NCBI RefSeq assembly: GCF_002285415.1
Contig: NZ_NSBU01000007.1
Location: 1,140,583-1,204,582 of the forward strand
Direction of reading: 5' to 3'
Origin: Actibacterium pelagium
GTDB taxonomy: Bacteria > Pseudomonadota > Alphaproteobacteria > Rhodobacterales > Rhodobacteraceae
DNA: 64,000 bases
Shown in pieces: positions 28,228-37,603 of the stretch. Position numbers and translations under genes: made by a program. Below the pieces are notes generated by a model, which was not told where the DNA came from, searched no databases, and saw only the letters and a program-made list of their open reading frames with translations. The stretch's first letter is position 1. Each line of letters opens with the position of its first letter.

Positions 28228-28731
28228 TTAGTCGTCGGGCTCGTCGGGTTCATCCGGCTCATCGGGCTCATCGGGTTCATCAGGCTCATCAGGTTCGTCG
28301 GACTCATCCGGCTCGTCAGGTTCGTCGGGCTCGTCATCATAGCTGTCGTCGTACTCGTCATCATCATAGCCACTGCCGTAGTCCTCGCCCGAGTCTTCCC
28401 CGTCTTCGCTACCGGAACCAGAGTTCTGATTGCCGCTGCCGCCACTTGGCGGCGAAATCAGAACTATACTGTTGCCGTCATCATCCGAAGAAACAACGCG
28501 CCAGATGTCGCGCAGCACATGTCCGGTTCTCGGGTTGAAAACCGTTTCGCGCTCTAGCTTACCGTTGTTGGAGACAACTCGGACCCTGCCCAAAAGCGTC
28601 CGGGAAAGCCGCTCAATCTCAAAGCCCTGCTTATTAAGCTGCTGGACGATCAGAGACTGCGGCGACTGCTCTTGCGCCAGCAAGGTCGCAGGAGTGCAGG
28701 TTAGGAACAGGGCTGTTAATACATTGCGCAT
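28228..28731 (-). CDS. Exported PepSY-like protein with an acidic DEP-repeat tail
   Basis: The 167-residue product has a signal peptide (MRNVLTALFLTCTPATLLAQ), a PepSY-like segment (VQQLNKQGFEIERLSRT ... LERETVFNPRTGHVLRDIW) and then a strongly acidic tail: a Gly/Ser/Asp linker and eleven Asp-Glu-Pro triplets (one reads Asp-Glu-Ser). Such a tail could bind calcium or other cations. ATG at 28731 has GGAGA eight bases upstream; an open frame extends to 28782 without a site. It is followed by the membrane LuxR-type regulator on the same strand. Function is unknown. Confidence 0.82.
   Translation of the reverse strand: MRNVLTALFLTCTPATLLAQEQSPQSLIVQQLNKQGFEIERLSRTLLGRVRVVSNNGKLERETVFNPRTGHVLRDIWRVVSSDDDGNSIVLISPPSGGSGNQNSGSGSEDGEDSGEDYGSGYDDDEYDDSYDDEPDEPDEPDESDEPDEPDEPDEPDEPDEPDEPDD
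28234..28332 (-). repeat. 9-bp tandem coding repeat (Asp-Glu-Pro, 11 copies)
   Basis: Eleven consecutive 9-base units of the type TCRTCNGGY on the plus strand encode Asp-Glu-Pro on the minus strand. Wobble bases differ between copies, so the peptide pattern is selected rather than freshly duplicated, but the copy number may vary between strains. Confidence 0.9.
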
Positions 28732-29040
28732 TGGTTCAGGTCTCCGACCAGCCCAAGATACCCGGGCCAGCCAATGATGCAAATCGGCCTTCGATCAGCC
28801 TTAGACAACCGACAATCATGATCAACATTCGCAGCGAAGAATGTCGATCAGTTCCTGTCATGTATCCAAGCGGGTGTGGGTTTGGCATCAGCGCCTTACG
28901 ATATCGCAACACACTTGTTGGCTCCCCCACAGCGCCACGAGCATCACTTTGCCAAAGGTTTTGGGTTTCGCCAATAAACCAAAGGAAAAGGCGCCTAAAC
29001 TGCGGTTTAGACGCCTTTGAATTAGATTATCAACGCTGGC
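28732..29040. other. Intergenic region before trpB end
   Basis: These 309 bases hold no credible gene. The right end carries the trpB terminator (28987-29018). The left part should contain the promoter of the acidic repeat protein; no clear -35/-10 pair was recognised. Confidence 0.6.
28987..29018 (-). terminator. Rho-independent terminator of the trpB run
   Basis: AAAGGCGCCTAAAC and GTTTAGACGCCTTT form a 14-bp stem with one mismatch and a TGCG loop, followed on the minus strand by TTTTCC. It lies 23 bases past the trpB stop and ends the aroA-to-trpB gene run. Confidence 0.9.
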
Positions 29041-30270
29041 TTACTCGAAATCGCCCATATCGAAACCAAGCGCGCGGGCGACGGTGAAGATGTCCTTGTC
29101 GCCACGACCACACAAGTTCATGCAGATCAGGTGATCTTTCGGCAGTGTCGGCGCGATCTTGGCGACATGCGCCAGGGCGTGGCTGGGTTCCAGCGCGGGG
29201 ATGATCCCCTCGGTCTGACACAGCAGCTGGAAGGCATCCAGCGCTTCACGGTCCGTGATCGAAACATATTCGGCGCGGCCGATATCGTGCAGCCAGGAAT
29301 GTTCTGGCCCGATGCCCGGATAATCAAGACCAGCAGAGATCGAATGGCCCTCAAGAATCTGCCCGTCGTCATCCTGAAGCAGGTAGGTGCGGTTGCCGTG
29401 CAGAACGCCCGGACGACCGCCGGTCAGCGAAGCGCAGTGCTCCATCTTCTCGTTCACGCCTTTGCCGCCCGCTTCGACGCCGATGATCCGAACATCCTTG
29501 TCATCGAGGAACGGGAAGAACAGGCCCATCGCATTCGAGCCACCGCCAATCGCTGCGATCAGCGTGTCGGGCAAACGGCCTTCGGCCGCCAGCATCTGCT
29601 GTTTGGCTTCTTTACCGATGATGGCTTGGAAATCGCGAACCATGGCCGGGTACGGGTGCGGACCAGCCACGGTGCCGATGCAGTAGAACGTGTCGCGCAC
29701 GTTGGTCACCCAATCGCGCAGCGCGTCGTTCATTGCGTCTTTCAGCGTGCCACGTCCCGAGGTGACCGGAATGACTTCGGCACCCAAAAGGCGCATACGG
29801 AAGACGTTGGGGGCCTGACGCTCTACGTCATGGGCACCCATGTAGACGACACACTTCAGACCAAACTTCGCACAGACGGTCGCTGTGGCCACGCCATGCT
29901 GCCCTGCCCCGGTTTCCGCGATGATCCGGGTCTTACCCATGCGGCGCGCCAGCAGGATCTGACCCAGCACGTTGTTGATCTTGTGGGCGCCGGTGTGGTT
30001 CAGTTCGTCCCGCTTCAGGTAGATCTTGGCGCCGCCCAGATGCTCGGTCAGACCGGGGGCATAGTACAGCGGGCTGGGGCGGCCGACATAGTGCTCCCAC
30101 AGGTCGTCCATCTCAGCCCAGAAGCTGTCGTCGGTCTTGGCCTTTTCGTATTCTTCTTCAAGGCTCAGGATCAGAGGCATCAGGGTTTCACTGACAAAGC
30201 GGCCACCGAAATCGCCGAACCGGCCGTTTTCATCTGGGCCAGTCATAAAGCTGTTGAATAGGTCGTTCAT
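29041..30270 (-). CDS. trpB: Tryptophan synthase beta chain
   Basis: TrpB joins indole and serine with pyridoxal phosphate. The 409-residue product has the PLP lysine in [10 protein letters not shown], the catalytic [14 protein letters not shown], the phosphate-binding GGGSNAMG and GRGDKDIF near the end. AGAAGGAT precedes the ATG. It is the last gene of a run trpF - small protein - trpB; the small gene ends 12 bases before it. TrpA is encoded far away at 21965, so subunit balance must be set by two promoters. Confidence 0.98.
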   Translation of the reverse strand: MNDLFNSFMTGPDENGRFGDFGGRFVSETLMPLILSLEEEYEKAKTDDSFWAEMDDLWEHYVGRPSPLYYAPGLTEHLGGAKIYLKRDELNHTGAHKINNVLGQILLARRMGKTRIIAETGAGQHGVATATVCAKFGLKCVVYMGAHDVERQAPNVFRMRLLGAEVIPVTSGRGTLKDAMNDALRDWVTNVRDTFYCIGTVAGPHPYPAMVRDFQAIIGKEAKQQMLAAEGRLPDTLIAAIGGGSNAMGLFFPFLDDKDVRIIGVEAGGKGVNEKMEHCASLTGGRPGVLHGNRTYLLQDDDGQILEGHSISAGLDYPGIGPEHSWLHDIGRAEYVSITDREALDAFQLLCQTEGIIPALEPSHALAHVAKIAPTLPKDHLICMNLCGRGDKDIFTVARALGFDMGDFE

Positions 30271-30282
30271 CTTTTTATCCTT

Positions 30283-30516
30283 CTAGAACCCAAATTCGCT
30301 CTTAAGCATCTCAAAGAGTTCCTGAGCCGATTCTTCGCTGAATTGTAGTGTTTGGCTTAGCTTCTCAGGATTGTCCCGTTCCGCCGACCCGTAGGTGTTT
30401 AACTGAAGGATGCGCCGCCCGCCATTCTCTTCAACCATGTATCTACACACCAACTGGGTCGGGTGCAGGGCCTTGATCGAACGATCGTCCTTTTCAAGCT
30501 TAGTTACTAGAGCCAA
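30283..30516 (-). CDS. Small conserved protein between trpF and trpB
   Basis: The 77-residue product has no recognised domain. It reads as a beta-rich N-terminal half (VCRYMVEENGGRRILQLNTYGSAERDNP) and a C-terminal helix (FSEESAQELFEMLKSEF). Short proteins of this look are sometimes annotated as methionyl-tRNA formyltransferase, but it is far too short for that enzyme and lacks its motifs. It starts with TTG one base after the trpF stop, with a perfect AAGGAGG five to six bases upstream, which supports translation despite the weak start codon. Position between two trp genes suggests co-expression only. Confidence 0.8.
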   Translation of the reverse strand: MALVTKLEKDDRSIKALHPTQLVCRYMVEENGGRRILQLNTYGSAERDNPEKLSQTLQFSEESAQELFEMLKSEFGF

Positions 30517-30517
30517 T

Positions 30518-31165
30518 TCAGCCTCCTTGCGCAGCCTCGATGAAGGCCGCGATCATATCGCTATCTTTTTGCCCCGGTGCGCTTTCCACACCCGAGGAGA
30601 CATCTACTTGTTGTGCGCCCGTCCGGCGGGCGGCTTCGCCGACGTTGTCCGGGGTCAGACCACCGGCCAGCATCCACGGTTTTGTCCAGTATTTGCGTCC
30701 TGCCAGAAGTGTCCAGTCAAAGGACAGGCCATTGCCCCCCGGCAGGTCCGCGTTCTTTGGCGGTTTCGCGTCGATCAGCAACTGGTCAGCCACCGGCATA
30801 TAGGCGTCAATCTGTGCCAGATCCTCGGCGTCGGCAATACCGACGGCCTTCATCACTGGCAGTCCGTAACGCTCTTTCACCTCGGCAACGCGCGCCGGGG
30901 TTTCCTTGCCGTGAAGCTGCAGCATATCGACGGGCACCTTTGCGGTGATTTCGTCCAGCAGTGCGTTATCGGCATTCACAACCAAGGCCACCTTGGCCAC
31001 GCCTACGGGAACCTCTGCCGCTAATTCTGCAGCCAGTTCGATCGAAACATTCCGAGGCGACTTCGGGAAGAATACAAATCCAACATAGGCTGCGCCTGCA
31101 TCCACTGCGGCGGCCACATGGTCGGGCGTCGACAGCCCACAAATCTTTACCCGAATATTGTTCAT
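30518..31165 (-). CDS. trpF: Phosphoribosylanthranilate isomerase
   Basis: TrpF converts N-(5-phosphoribosyl)anthranilate to CdRP in tryptophan synthesis. The 215-residue TIM barrel has the catalytic Cys in [30 protein letters not shown], the catalytic Asp region [27 protein letters not shown] and [18 protein letters not shown] at 31165 gives the standard N-terminus; the longer frame to 31201 would overlap lapA. It follows lapA by 10 bases and precedes the small protein gene. Confidence 0.96.
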   Translation of the reverse strand: MNNIRVKICGLSTPDHVAAAVDAGAAYVGFVFFPKSPRNVSIELAAELAAEVPVGVAKVALVVNADNALLDEITAKVPVDMLQLHGKETPARVAEVKERYGLPVMKAVGIADAEDLAQIDAYMPVADQLLIDAKPPKNADLPGGNGLSFDWTLLAGRKYWTKPWMLAGGLTPDNVGEAARRTGAQQVDVSSGVESAPGQKDSDMIAAFIEAAQGG

Positions 31166-31175
31166 GCAGGCTGAT

Positions 31176-31535
31176 TTAGCCCGCCTTGGGGCTATCCTCA
31201 AGCAAAGCCAGCACTTCGTCCTGATCTTCCTGCTTGGATTTCTTCAAACGGCGCAATTCACGTTCCATCTTGCCCGCGTCACGCTTGGCACGGCTGGCTT
31301 CGGCGCGGTGCCGATGTTCGCGCATCCATTCCCACACGAAACCGACCAGCAGGCCGGCGATCAGACCGCCAATCACCACAACGAAAAGCGGCAGTTCGAT
31401 CTGCCACGCGATCCCTGAGAACACCGCCATCTGCTTTGGCAGCAACGTCAGAGTGACCATCTGGCGATTTGCCAGAGCAAGGGTCAGCAGGCACAGCGCA
31501 AGCACTGCGAGGAAAAAATACTTGAGATAGCGCAT
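31176..31535 (-). CDS. lapA: LapA domain (DUF1049) membrane protein
   Basis: The 119-residue protein has two N-terminal helices (about residues 5-23 and 40-65), with the conserved [15 protein letters not shown] and [15 protein letters not shown], followed by a charged coiled-coil tail. This matches the LapA/YciS group, which in E. coli helps regulate lipopolysaccharide synthesis with LapB. No LapB gene is nearby. It lies between ihfB (13 bases upstream) and trpF, in the long minus-strand run; the same rpsA-ihfB-lapA order occurs in many proteobacteria. Confidence 0.88.
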   Translation of the reverse strand: MRYLKYFFLAVLALCLLTLALANRQMVTLTLLPKQMAVFSGIAWQIELPLFVVVIGGLIAGLLVGFVWEWMREHRHRAEASRAKRDAGKMERELRRLKKSKQEDQDEVLALLEDSPKAG

Positions 31536-31548
31536 TGGGTGCGTCCCG

Positions 31549-31830
31549 TTAGTTGCCGTTCAGGCGATCCCGAAGGAGTTTACCTGTCTTGAAGAAAGGC
31601 ACGCTTTTGGCTTCGACTTCAACCGATTCACCGGTCCGGGGGTTGCGACCCGTGCGCGCATCGCGCTGTTTGACCGAAAAAGCGCCAAAGCCGCGCAATT
31701 CCACGCGGTCGCCGTTCGACATGGCGTCGATAATCTCTTCAAAGATCGTATTCACGATACGCTCGACATCGCGCTGATACAGATGGGGATTTTCGTCTGC
31801 GATTTTCTGGATCAATTCCGACCGGATCAT
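31549..31830 (-). CDS. ihfB: Integration host factor beta subunit
   Basis: The 93-residue DNA-bending protein has the HU/IHF fold: [15 protein letters not shown] start, the arm region [29 protein letters not shown] and [14 protein letters not shown]. The position beside rpsA is typical of IhfB. The frame stays open to 32097, but ATG at 31830 gives the normal start with GGGAGG about 10 bases upstream. A terminator sits between rpsA and this gene, so ihfB probably has its own promoter in the roughly 240-base gap. Confidence 0.97.
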   Translation of the reverse strand: MIRSELIQKIADENPHLYQRDVERIVNTIFEEIIDAMSNGDRVELRGFGAFSVKQRDARTGRNPRTGESVEVEAKSVPFFKTGKLLRDRLNGN

Positions 31831-32067
31831 TGGTCCGTCACCCTCCCGTAATATGCCGCGCCTTTGTGGTGCGATGCTTGAAATTATGCCGTTCAATATA
31901 GGCTGATTTCTTCGGCGCTCAAAGAGAAAGCCTTTGAAAACCCGTGAAATATTCGACTGTTCCGGGTTTCCCAACCCGCCAAAGTCACCTTGCTGACGCC
32001 ACAAAGCCCGATTGCCGCGACTGCGAAAGCCAAGCTGTGACTTTACGACTTTACGATTCGCGAAAGA

Positions 32068-32093
32068 AAAGCCCCGCCGGTTGGCGGGGCTTT
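32068..32093 (-). terminator. Rho-independent terminator of rpsA
   Basis: AAAGCCCCGCC and GGCGGGGCTTT form a perfect 11-bp stem with a four-base loop, followed on the minus strand by TCTTTC. It lies 22 bases after the rpsA stop. Confidence 0.92.
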
Positions 32094-32115
32094 CCAATAG
32101 ATTTCAGCGGGTCGC

Positions 32116-33795
32116 TTATTCGTCGCCTTTGAGCGCGGCACCCAGGATATCGCCAAGCGATGCACCCGAGTCCGAAGAGCCGTACTGTTCGACCGCTTCT
32201 TTCTCTTCCGCGATTTCGCGTGCCTTGATCGACAGGCCCAGACGGCGGGTCTTGGAGTCGATGTTGGTGACGCGAACGTCGACTTTGTCGCCAACGCCAA
32301 AGCGCTCGGGGCGCTGGTCTGCGCGGTCGCGCGACAGGTCCGAACGACGGATGAAGGACTTCATGCCTTCGTATTCGACTTCGATACCGCCGTCTTCGAT
32401 CGCAGTGACCTCAACGGTGATGATCGAGCCGCGCTTCACGCCGCCAGTTGCTTCAGCGAACTTGTCGCCGCCCAGAGCTTTGACCGACAGGCTGATGCGC
32501 TCTTTGTCGGTGTCCACTTCGGTGACAACGGCCTTGACCATGTCGCCTTTGCGGTAGTTCTGGATCGCGTCTTCGCCACGCTCTTCCCACGACAGGTCGG
32601 ACAGGTGAACCATGCCGTCGATGTCGTTGTCCAGGCCGATGAACAGACCGAATTCGGTGATGTTCTTGACCTCGCCCTCGACCTCGGTGCCCTCGGGGTT
32701 GTTCTCGGCGAACACTTCCCACGGGTTGCGCATGGTCTGCTTGAGACCCAGGGAGACGCGACGCTTGGTGCTGTCGATTTCCAGAACCATGACTTCGACT
32801 TCCTGAGAGGTCGAAACGATTTTGCCCGGGTGGACGTTTTTCTTGGTCCAGGACATTTCGGAAACGTGAACCAGACCTTCGACGCCCGGCTCCAGCTCAA
32901 CAAATGCACCGTAGTCGGTGATGTTGGTGACGCGGCCCATGTGGGTCGATTCCAGCGGGTACTTGGCTTCAACAGCATCCCACGGATCGGCCTGCAGCTG
33001 TTTCATGCCAAGGCTGATGCGGTGGGTTTCTTTGTTGATCTTGACGACCTGAACCTTGACGGTTTCGCCGATCGACAGGATTTCCGACGGGTGGTTTACA
33101 CGGCGCCATGCCATGTCGGTGACGTGCAGCAGGCCGTCAACGCCGCCCAGGTCAACGAACGCACCGTATTCGGTGATGTTCTTGACAACGCCTTCAACTG
33201 CCATGCCTTCGGACAGGTTGCCGATGACTTCAGCACGCTGTTCGGCACGCGACTCTTCCAGGATTGCGCGACGCGAAACAACGATGTTGCCACGACGACG
33301 GTCCATTTTCAGGATCTGGAACGGCTGCTTCAGACCCATCAGCGGGCCAGCGTCACGTACGGGGCGTACGTCAACCTGCGAGCCGGGCAGGAACGCAACT
33401 GCGCCACCCAGGTCGACAGTGAAGCCGCCTTTGACGCGACCGAAGATGGCGCCTTCGACGCGCTCTTCGTCTGCGTATGCTTTTTCCAGACGGTCCCAAG
33501 CTTCTTCACGGCGGGCTTTTTCACGGCTGATAACCGCTTCGCCACGGGCGTTTTCAACGCGGTCGAGGTAAACCTCTACTTCGTCGCCAACAGCCACTTC
33601 CGGTGCTTCACCAGGGTTTGCGAATTCTTTGAGGTCAACGCGGCCTTCCATTTTGTAGCCTACGTCGATGATGGCTTGGCCAGCTTCGACTGCGATGACT
33701 TTACCTTTGACAACCGAACCTTCGTCCGGAGTGTCGATTTCGAAGCTTTCTGCTAGGAGGGCTTCGAATTCCTCCATCGATGTGTTTTGAGCCAT
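32116..33795 (-). CDS. rpsA: 30S ribosomal protein S1
   Basis: S1 binds mRNA leaders and helps initiation on structured transcripts. The 559-residue product has six S1 RNA-binding domains: two degenerate ones at the start (EGSVVKGKVIAVEAGQAIIDVGYK and the ARREEAWDRLEKAYADEERVEG region) and four regular repeats, each with a GAFVDLGG- or GAFVEL-type strand and a HVTDM/HVSEM/HLSDL turn. AGGAAACTGAG precedes the ATG. It follows an aldo/keto reductase gene instead of cmk, which is its usual direct neighbour. A hairpin lies in its 242-base leader region. Confidence 0.98.
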   Translation of the reverse strand: MAQNTSMEEFEALLAESFEIDTPDEGSVVKGKVIAVEAGQAIIDVGYKMEGRVDLKEFANPGEAPEVAVGDEVEVYLDRVENARGEAVISREKARREEAWDRLEKAYADEERVEGAIFGRVKGGFTVDLGGAVAFLPGSQVDVRPVRDAGPLMGLKQPFQILKMDRRRGNIVVSRRAILEESRAEQRAEVIGNLSEGMAVEGVVKNITEYGAFVDLGGVDGLLHVTDMAWRRVNHPSEILSIGETVKVQVVKINKETHRISLGMKQLQADPWDAVEAKYPLESTHMGRVTNITDYGAFVELEPGVEGLVHVSEMSWTKKNVHPGKIVSTSQEVEVMVLEIDSTKRRVSLGLKQTMRNPWEVFAENNPEGTEVEGEVKNITEFGLFIGLDNDIDGMVHLSDLSWEERGEDAIQNYRKGDMVKAVVTEVDTDKERISLSVKALGGDKFAEATGGVKRGSIITVEVTAIEDGGIEVEYEGMKSFIRRSDLSRDRADQRPERFGVGDKVDVRVTNIDSKTRRLGLSIKAREIAEEKEAVEQYGSSDSGASLGDILGAALKGDE

Positions 33796-33919
33796 GTGGT
33801 CTCAGTTTCCTTTACTAACATTTTTGCGGGCCGAGCGGTTGTCTCCGCCGGTCTTGGTTTCATTGCGTCCGGGGCCGGTTTTCCAAGGGCAGCAGTCGCG
33901 GTGAAAAACACAAACAAGA

Positions 33920-33945
33920 AGGGCCAGAGGTCATCCTCGGGCCCT
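33920..33945 (-). terminator. Hairpin between the aldo/keto reductase gene and rpsA
   Basis: AGGGCCAGAGG and CCTCGGGCCCT form an 11-bp stem with one mismatch and a TCAT loop; the minus strand continues into TTCTTGTTTG. It lies 92 bases past the reductase stop and 125 bases before rpsA, so it can end the cmk-reductase transcript or act in the rpsA leader. Confidence 0.65.
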
Positions 33946-34037
33946 GCTCACCGCGCCTGCGACTCTTAACGGTCGTCAGACAGGCGCGCGTATATGTTGT
34001 TTCGGTCAAGTTTGCAAGGGTATCTCGCGGATCGACG

Positions 34038-35042
34038 TCACCCGTAACGTTCCGGTCCGATCCATTGAACCTCATCATAGCGGTCGCCGTGAGCCCAGCC
34101 AATTGGCAGTGCCGCCTCAATCGCGGTTAAGTCAGAGGCGCTTAGTTGAAGCTCCGCCCCCCGCAGGCATTCCTGGAAGTGTTTCAGCGAGCGGCTGCCG
34201 GGGATCGGCAGGATATGGTCGCCTTTGGCCAGCAACCAGCCGGTTGCCAGTGCTGCAGCGGGCTCTCCCATCTCTTTTGCGAGCTTGCGCAATCTGTCGG
34301 TGGCCTTGATGTTGGCGTCGAAATTCGGCTGAACAAAGCGCGGATTATTAGACATGAAAGCCAGCTGTGACGCCGTTTCGAAGCTAACCGGCGCATCGGT
34401 CAGCAAAGAACGCCCGACCGGCGAAAAGGCGACGAGTGTCACGCCAAGTTCAGCGCAGGTTTGCACCAGCCCCAGCTCTGGCGAACGCGTTTGCAGGGAA
34501 TATTCCGATTGAACGGCGGCGACCGGGTGAACGGCATGGGCCCTGCGCAGACTAGAGGGCGCGATCTCGGAAAAGCCGAAACGGGCGATTTTCCCGGACT
34601 TCACGAAGCCCGCGAGAGTCTCGGTAACCTCTTCAATTTCAAATCGCTTGTCGCGGCGGTGCACGTAGAAAAGATCGATCTGCTCGATCCCCATCCGTGC
34701 AAGGCTTTTGTCGATTTCTTCCGCAAGATGGGCCGGGTCGTTGGACAGCATACGGTTGCCGTCACTATCGCGCGTGATTGCGGCTTTGGTCGCGATTTTA
34801 AACTCCGCACGAGCATTTGGGTTCTTCGCCAAATAGGACCCGATCCATTGCTCTGACCGACCTAAACCATAGACATTGGCGGTGTCGATGTGATCGACGC
34901 CCTGCTCGCGCAGCATATCCAGCATTTCATGTGCGGCGTCTTCGGTGGTTTTGCCGTAAAAATCAGAGAACGACATGGCGCCATAGCCAATGCCGGTTAC
35001 CTCGGGACCATCTGCGCCCAACTTACGTTTCTGCATCGTCAT
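34038..35042 (-). CDS. Aldo/keto reductase
   Basis: The 334-residue (alpha/beta)8 enzyme has the AKR pattern: [12 protein letters not shown], the [12 protein letters not shown] stretch with catalytic Asp and Tyr, the Lys in KIATKAAI, the His in FYVHRRD, and the NADPH-binding [12 protein letters not shown] end. It resembles the AKR13 (YakC-like) group, which reduce aldehydes. Its start overlaps the cmk stop by four bases (ATGA), so it is translationally coupled to cmk, and it is inserted between cmk and rpsA, which are usually adjacent. Substrate unknown. Confidence 0.93.
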   Translation of the reverse strand: MTMQKRKLGADGPEVTGIGYGAMSFSDFYGKTTEDAAHEMLDMLREQGVDHIDTANVYGLGRSEQWIGSYLAKNPNARAEFKIATKAAITRDSDGNRMLSNDPAHLAEEIDKSLARMGIEQIDLFYVHRRDKRFEIEEVTETLAGFVKSGKIARFGFSEIAPSSLRRAHAVHPVAAVQSEYSLQTRSPELGLVQTCAELGVTLVAFSPVGRSLLTDAPVSFETASQLAFMSNNPRFVQPNFDANIKATDRLRKLAKEMGEPAAALATGWLLAKGDHILPIPGSRSLKHFQECLRGAELQLSASDLTAIEAALPIGWAHGDRYDEVQWIGPERYG

Positions 35043-35656
35043 CCCTTTATTCTTACCTGGATCGCTGCAATCGCTGCGGAAATTGCGGCTTCGATATTCA
35101 TCGAAGTGGTGTCAATGAGAACCGCGTCGTCCGCGGGTTTCAGCGGAGCTGTGGCGCGTTCGCTGTCACGGGCATCACGTTCTTGCAGATCCGCAAGGAC
35201 TTGCGCCAGCGTGATGTCATGGCCTTTTTCGGTAAGCTCTAGAAAACGGCGCTCTGCCCGGACCTCATCGCTGGCCGTGACATACAGCTTTGCATTGGCA
35301 TTCGGACAAATCACGGTTCCGATGTCGCGACCGTCAAGAACAGCCCCGCCAGCACGACGGGCAAACGCCCGCTGAAAATCCACCAAAGCGGCCCGCACCT
35401 GCGGATCAGCGGCAACTTTGCTGGCGGCCTGGGCGACATCTGGGGTGCGCAGGTCATCACGGTCGATATCTGCCGCCGCCAGAGACTGCGCCGCTTCCAA
35501 CGCAGCTGCGCCGTTCAAAGTTTTACGTCCTACCGCGCGATACAGCAGTCCTGTGTCGAGATGAGCGAAACCGAAATGGGCGGCAACCGCTTTGGATATG
35601 GTCCCCTTGCCCGCTGCGGCGGGCCCATCAATGGCAACTGTAAAAGCTTCATGCAT
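35039..35656 (-). CDS. cmk: Cytidylate kinase
   Basis: Cmk phosphorylates CMP and dCMP. The 205-residue product has the P-loop [16 protein letters not shown] (about residues 8-23), [26 protein letters not shown] and [15 protein letters not shown]-like lid ([16 protein letters not shown]), all standard. ATG at 35656 gives [12 protein letters not shown]; the frame upstream to 35722 lies inside the preceding gene. It overlaps the upstream membrane protein gene by eight bases and the downstream reductase by four. Confidence 0.97.
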   Translation of the reverse strand: MHEAFTVAIDGPAAAGKGTISKAVAAHFGFAHLDTGLLYRAVGRKTLNGAAALEAAQSLAAADIDRDDLRTPDVAQAASKVAADPQVRAALVDFQRAFARRAGGAVLDGRDIGTVICPNANAKLYVTASDEVRAERRFLELTEKGHDITLAQVLADLQERDARDSERATAPLKPADDAVLIDTTSMNIEAAISAAIAAIQVRIKG

Positions 35657-36185
35657 CTTTTCTTTGTTTCCGACGAAGTAAGGCGCGAACACAAATTGCC
35701 ACGAGCAAAAGTCCCATGGCAATTGTCGTCAAAGTGGATTTCGCGACGGTGACGCCGCTGGCTTTTGCAACAATCTCTGTGGTGAGGTCAGTGGGGTCAA
35801 GGCGCAACATCTGTGCAACAAGCGCGTTTTCCCAGAGGTCGGTGATGGTCACCGCCCCACACAAAAGCACGGAAATCAGGCGGAGCGGTTTTGGCACCCC
35901 ACCAAGCTGGTGCCATAGCGCAAAACCAAGCATCAGCCCTAGAAGCGGTGGGTAGATCAGATCAAACTTGTGCTGCGTCGACAGGTAGAACGCGCGACCC
36001 TCTGGTGACAGAGCAACTAGAAACGCTTGGGCATCGTCGTAACTGTACCCACCGGGCCGCATGTCGAACGGCGTCTGTCCGCCGGCAGCTTCCGCAATCA
36101 AGGGAAGCGACCAAAAGACCATCACCAGATAAACGCCAAGCGTGACCGCAACCAGAATCCAGAAGCTGCGGCGACTAAAGATCAT
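35649..36185 (-). CDS. Four-helix membrane protein of unknown function
   Basis: The 178-residue product has four predicted membrane helices: residues 8-30, one near 85-105 ([14 protein letters not shown]), one near 115-130 and one near 152-170. A soluble loop between helices 1 and 2 contains [23 protein letters not shown]. No family was recognised. It overlaps aroA by four bases upstream and cmk by eight downstream, so it belongs to the aroA-cmk unit. It may be a roseobacterial addition, since aroA and cmk are often direct neighbours. Confidence 0.85.
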   Translation of the reverse strand: MIFSRRSFWILVAVTLGVYLVMVFWSLPLIAEAAGGQTPFDMRPGGYSYDDAQAFLVALSPEGRAFYLSTQHKFDLIYPPLLGLMLGFALWHQLGGVPKPLRLISVLLCGAVTITDLWENALVAQMLRLDPTDLTTEIVAKASGVTVAKSTLTTIAMGLLLVAICVRALLRRKQRKDA

Positions 36186-37534
36186 GCCGAGGTACGCACC
36201 AGCTGCGCGCCCAGTTTCTCCATCAACGGCTCGAACACTGGGAAAGAGGTCGCAATCGGGCCCGCGTCATCGACGCTGACCGGTTCTTTCGAGGCCATGC
36301 CCGCGCACATGAAGGACATGGCGATACGGTGGTCCAGACGAGCCTCGGCCGTGGCGCCACCCGGCAGACCGCCGGGGCCCATGCCGTGCACGATCAGCGT
36401 GTCTTCGTCTTCCTCGATGGTAGCGCCGTTGGCTTCCAGCCCGCGCGCCATGGCGTCGATGCGGTCGCTTTCCTTGACGCGCAGTTCCTTGACGCCCTTC
36501 ATCACGGTCTTGCCCTCGGCATAGCAGGCAACGACTGACAGGATCGGGTATTCGTCGATCATGGACGGGGCGCGTTCTGGCGGAACCTCGATCCCCTTCA
36601 TGTTGGGCGAGAACTTGGCGCGCAGATCGGCAACAGGTTCGCCGCCCTCTTCACGTTCGTTTTCATAGGTCAGGTCAGCGCCCATCTCGCGCAGCGTGGT
36701 GAACAGGCCAGCGCGGGTCGGGTTCAGGCCGATATTCGGGATCAGTACGTCAGAGCCTTCGACGATCAGCGCCGCGCAGACCGGGAAAGCCGCACTGGAC
36801 GGGTCGCGAGGGACCGTGATGGTCTGCGGCTTCAGCTCTGGCTGGCCTTTCAGGGTGATCACACGGCCTTCGTCGGTGTTCTCGACCGTGATGTCGGCAC
36901 CAAAGCCGGCCAGCATACGTTCGGTATGGTCGCGGGTGGCTTCCTTCTCGATCACAACGGTGTCGCCGGCCACGTTCAGGCCAGCCAGAAGGACCGCCGA
37001 TTTCACCTGTGCAGACGGCATGGGCACGGTATAGCGCACGGCCACAGGATCGGCAGCGCCGACGATGGTCATCGGCAAACGGCCACCTTTGCGCCCATAG
37101 GATTGCGCACCGAACAGCGCGACAGGATCGGTGATCCGGCCCATCGGGCGAGACCGCAGCGAGGCATCGCCGGTAAAGGTCGCAGTGATATCAGAGGTCG
37201 CCATGCAGCCCATGATCAGGCGCACACCGGTACCAGAGTTACCGCAATCGATGACATTTTCGGGCTCGGCGAACCCGCCGACGCCCACGCCATTGACCGT
37301 CCACTCGCCTTCGCCGTGGTGGGTCACTTCGGCGCCAAAGGCACGCATCGCCTTGGCAGTATCCAGAACGTCGTCGCCTTCTAGCAGGCCAGAGATCTTG
37401 GTCTCACCCACGGTCAGCGCGCCAAGGATCAGCGACCGGTGGCTGATCGACTTGTCGCCCGGCACAAGGGCTGTGCCCTTCAGCGGCCCGCATTTGCGAG
37501 AGGTCATCGGGATCGGGTCACCGTGGCTGGACAT
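36182..37534 (-). CDS. aroA: 3-phosphoshikimate 1-carboxyvinyltransferase (EPSP synthase)
   Basis: AroA joins shikimate 3-phosphate and phosphoenolpyruvate in chorismate synthesis. The 450-residue enzyme has the substrate motifs [15 protein letters not shown] near the start, [15 protein letters not shown], the [13 protein letters not shown] stretch, and the late [11 protein letters not shown] and [10 protein letters not shown]. The GNSGTGVRL loop with Ala in place of the more usual Gly-Thr-Ala run suggests a class II-like enzyme, but glyphosate response cannot be told. AAGGA precedes the ATG. It heads the aroA - membrane protein - cmk - reductase unit and feeds the same pathway as trpF/trpB downstream. 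Confidence 0.97.
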   Translation of the reverse strand: MSSHGDPIPMTSRKCGPLKGTALVPGDKSISHRSLILGALTVGETKISGLLEGDDVLDTAKAMRAFGAEVTHHGEGEWTVNGVGVGGFAEPENVIDCGNSGTGVRLIMGCMATSDITATFTGDASLRSRPMGRITDPVALFGAQSYGRKGGRLPMTIVGAADPVAVRYTVPMPSAQVKSAVLLAGLNVAGDTVVIEKEATRDHTERMLAGFGADITVENTDEGRVITLKGQPELKPQTITVPRDPSSAAFPVCAALIVEGSDVLIPNIGLNPTRAGLFTTLREMGADLTYENEREEGGEPVADLRAKFSPNMKGIEVPPERAPSMIDEYPILSVVACYAEGKTVMKGVKELRVKESDRIDAMARGLEANGATIEEDEDTLIVHGMGPGGLPGGATAEARLDHRIAMSFMCAGMASKEPVSVDDAGPIATSFPVFEPLMEKLGAQLVRTSA

Positions 37535-37603
37535 GGGCGTTCCTTCACTTCGTGTTAGCGCCCGAAGGATTAGCCAATCCCGCCCGGAGCGTCCACAGTG
37601 AAA

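Noticed and set aside
28234-28332. Non-coding satellite
   Set aside because: The 9-bp units stay in frame with a signal-peptide protein and encode Asp-Glu-Pro throughout.
29131-30261. Open frame on the plus strand opposite trpB
   Set aside because: trpB is unambiguous; the antisense product has no recognisable feature.
32605-33756. Open frame of 383 codons on the plus strand opposite rpsA
   Set aside because: Antisense to a gene with clear S1 domains; the product is Phe/Asp/Val-rich in the way complements of Glu/Lys-rich genes are.
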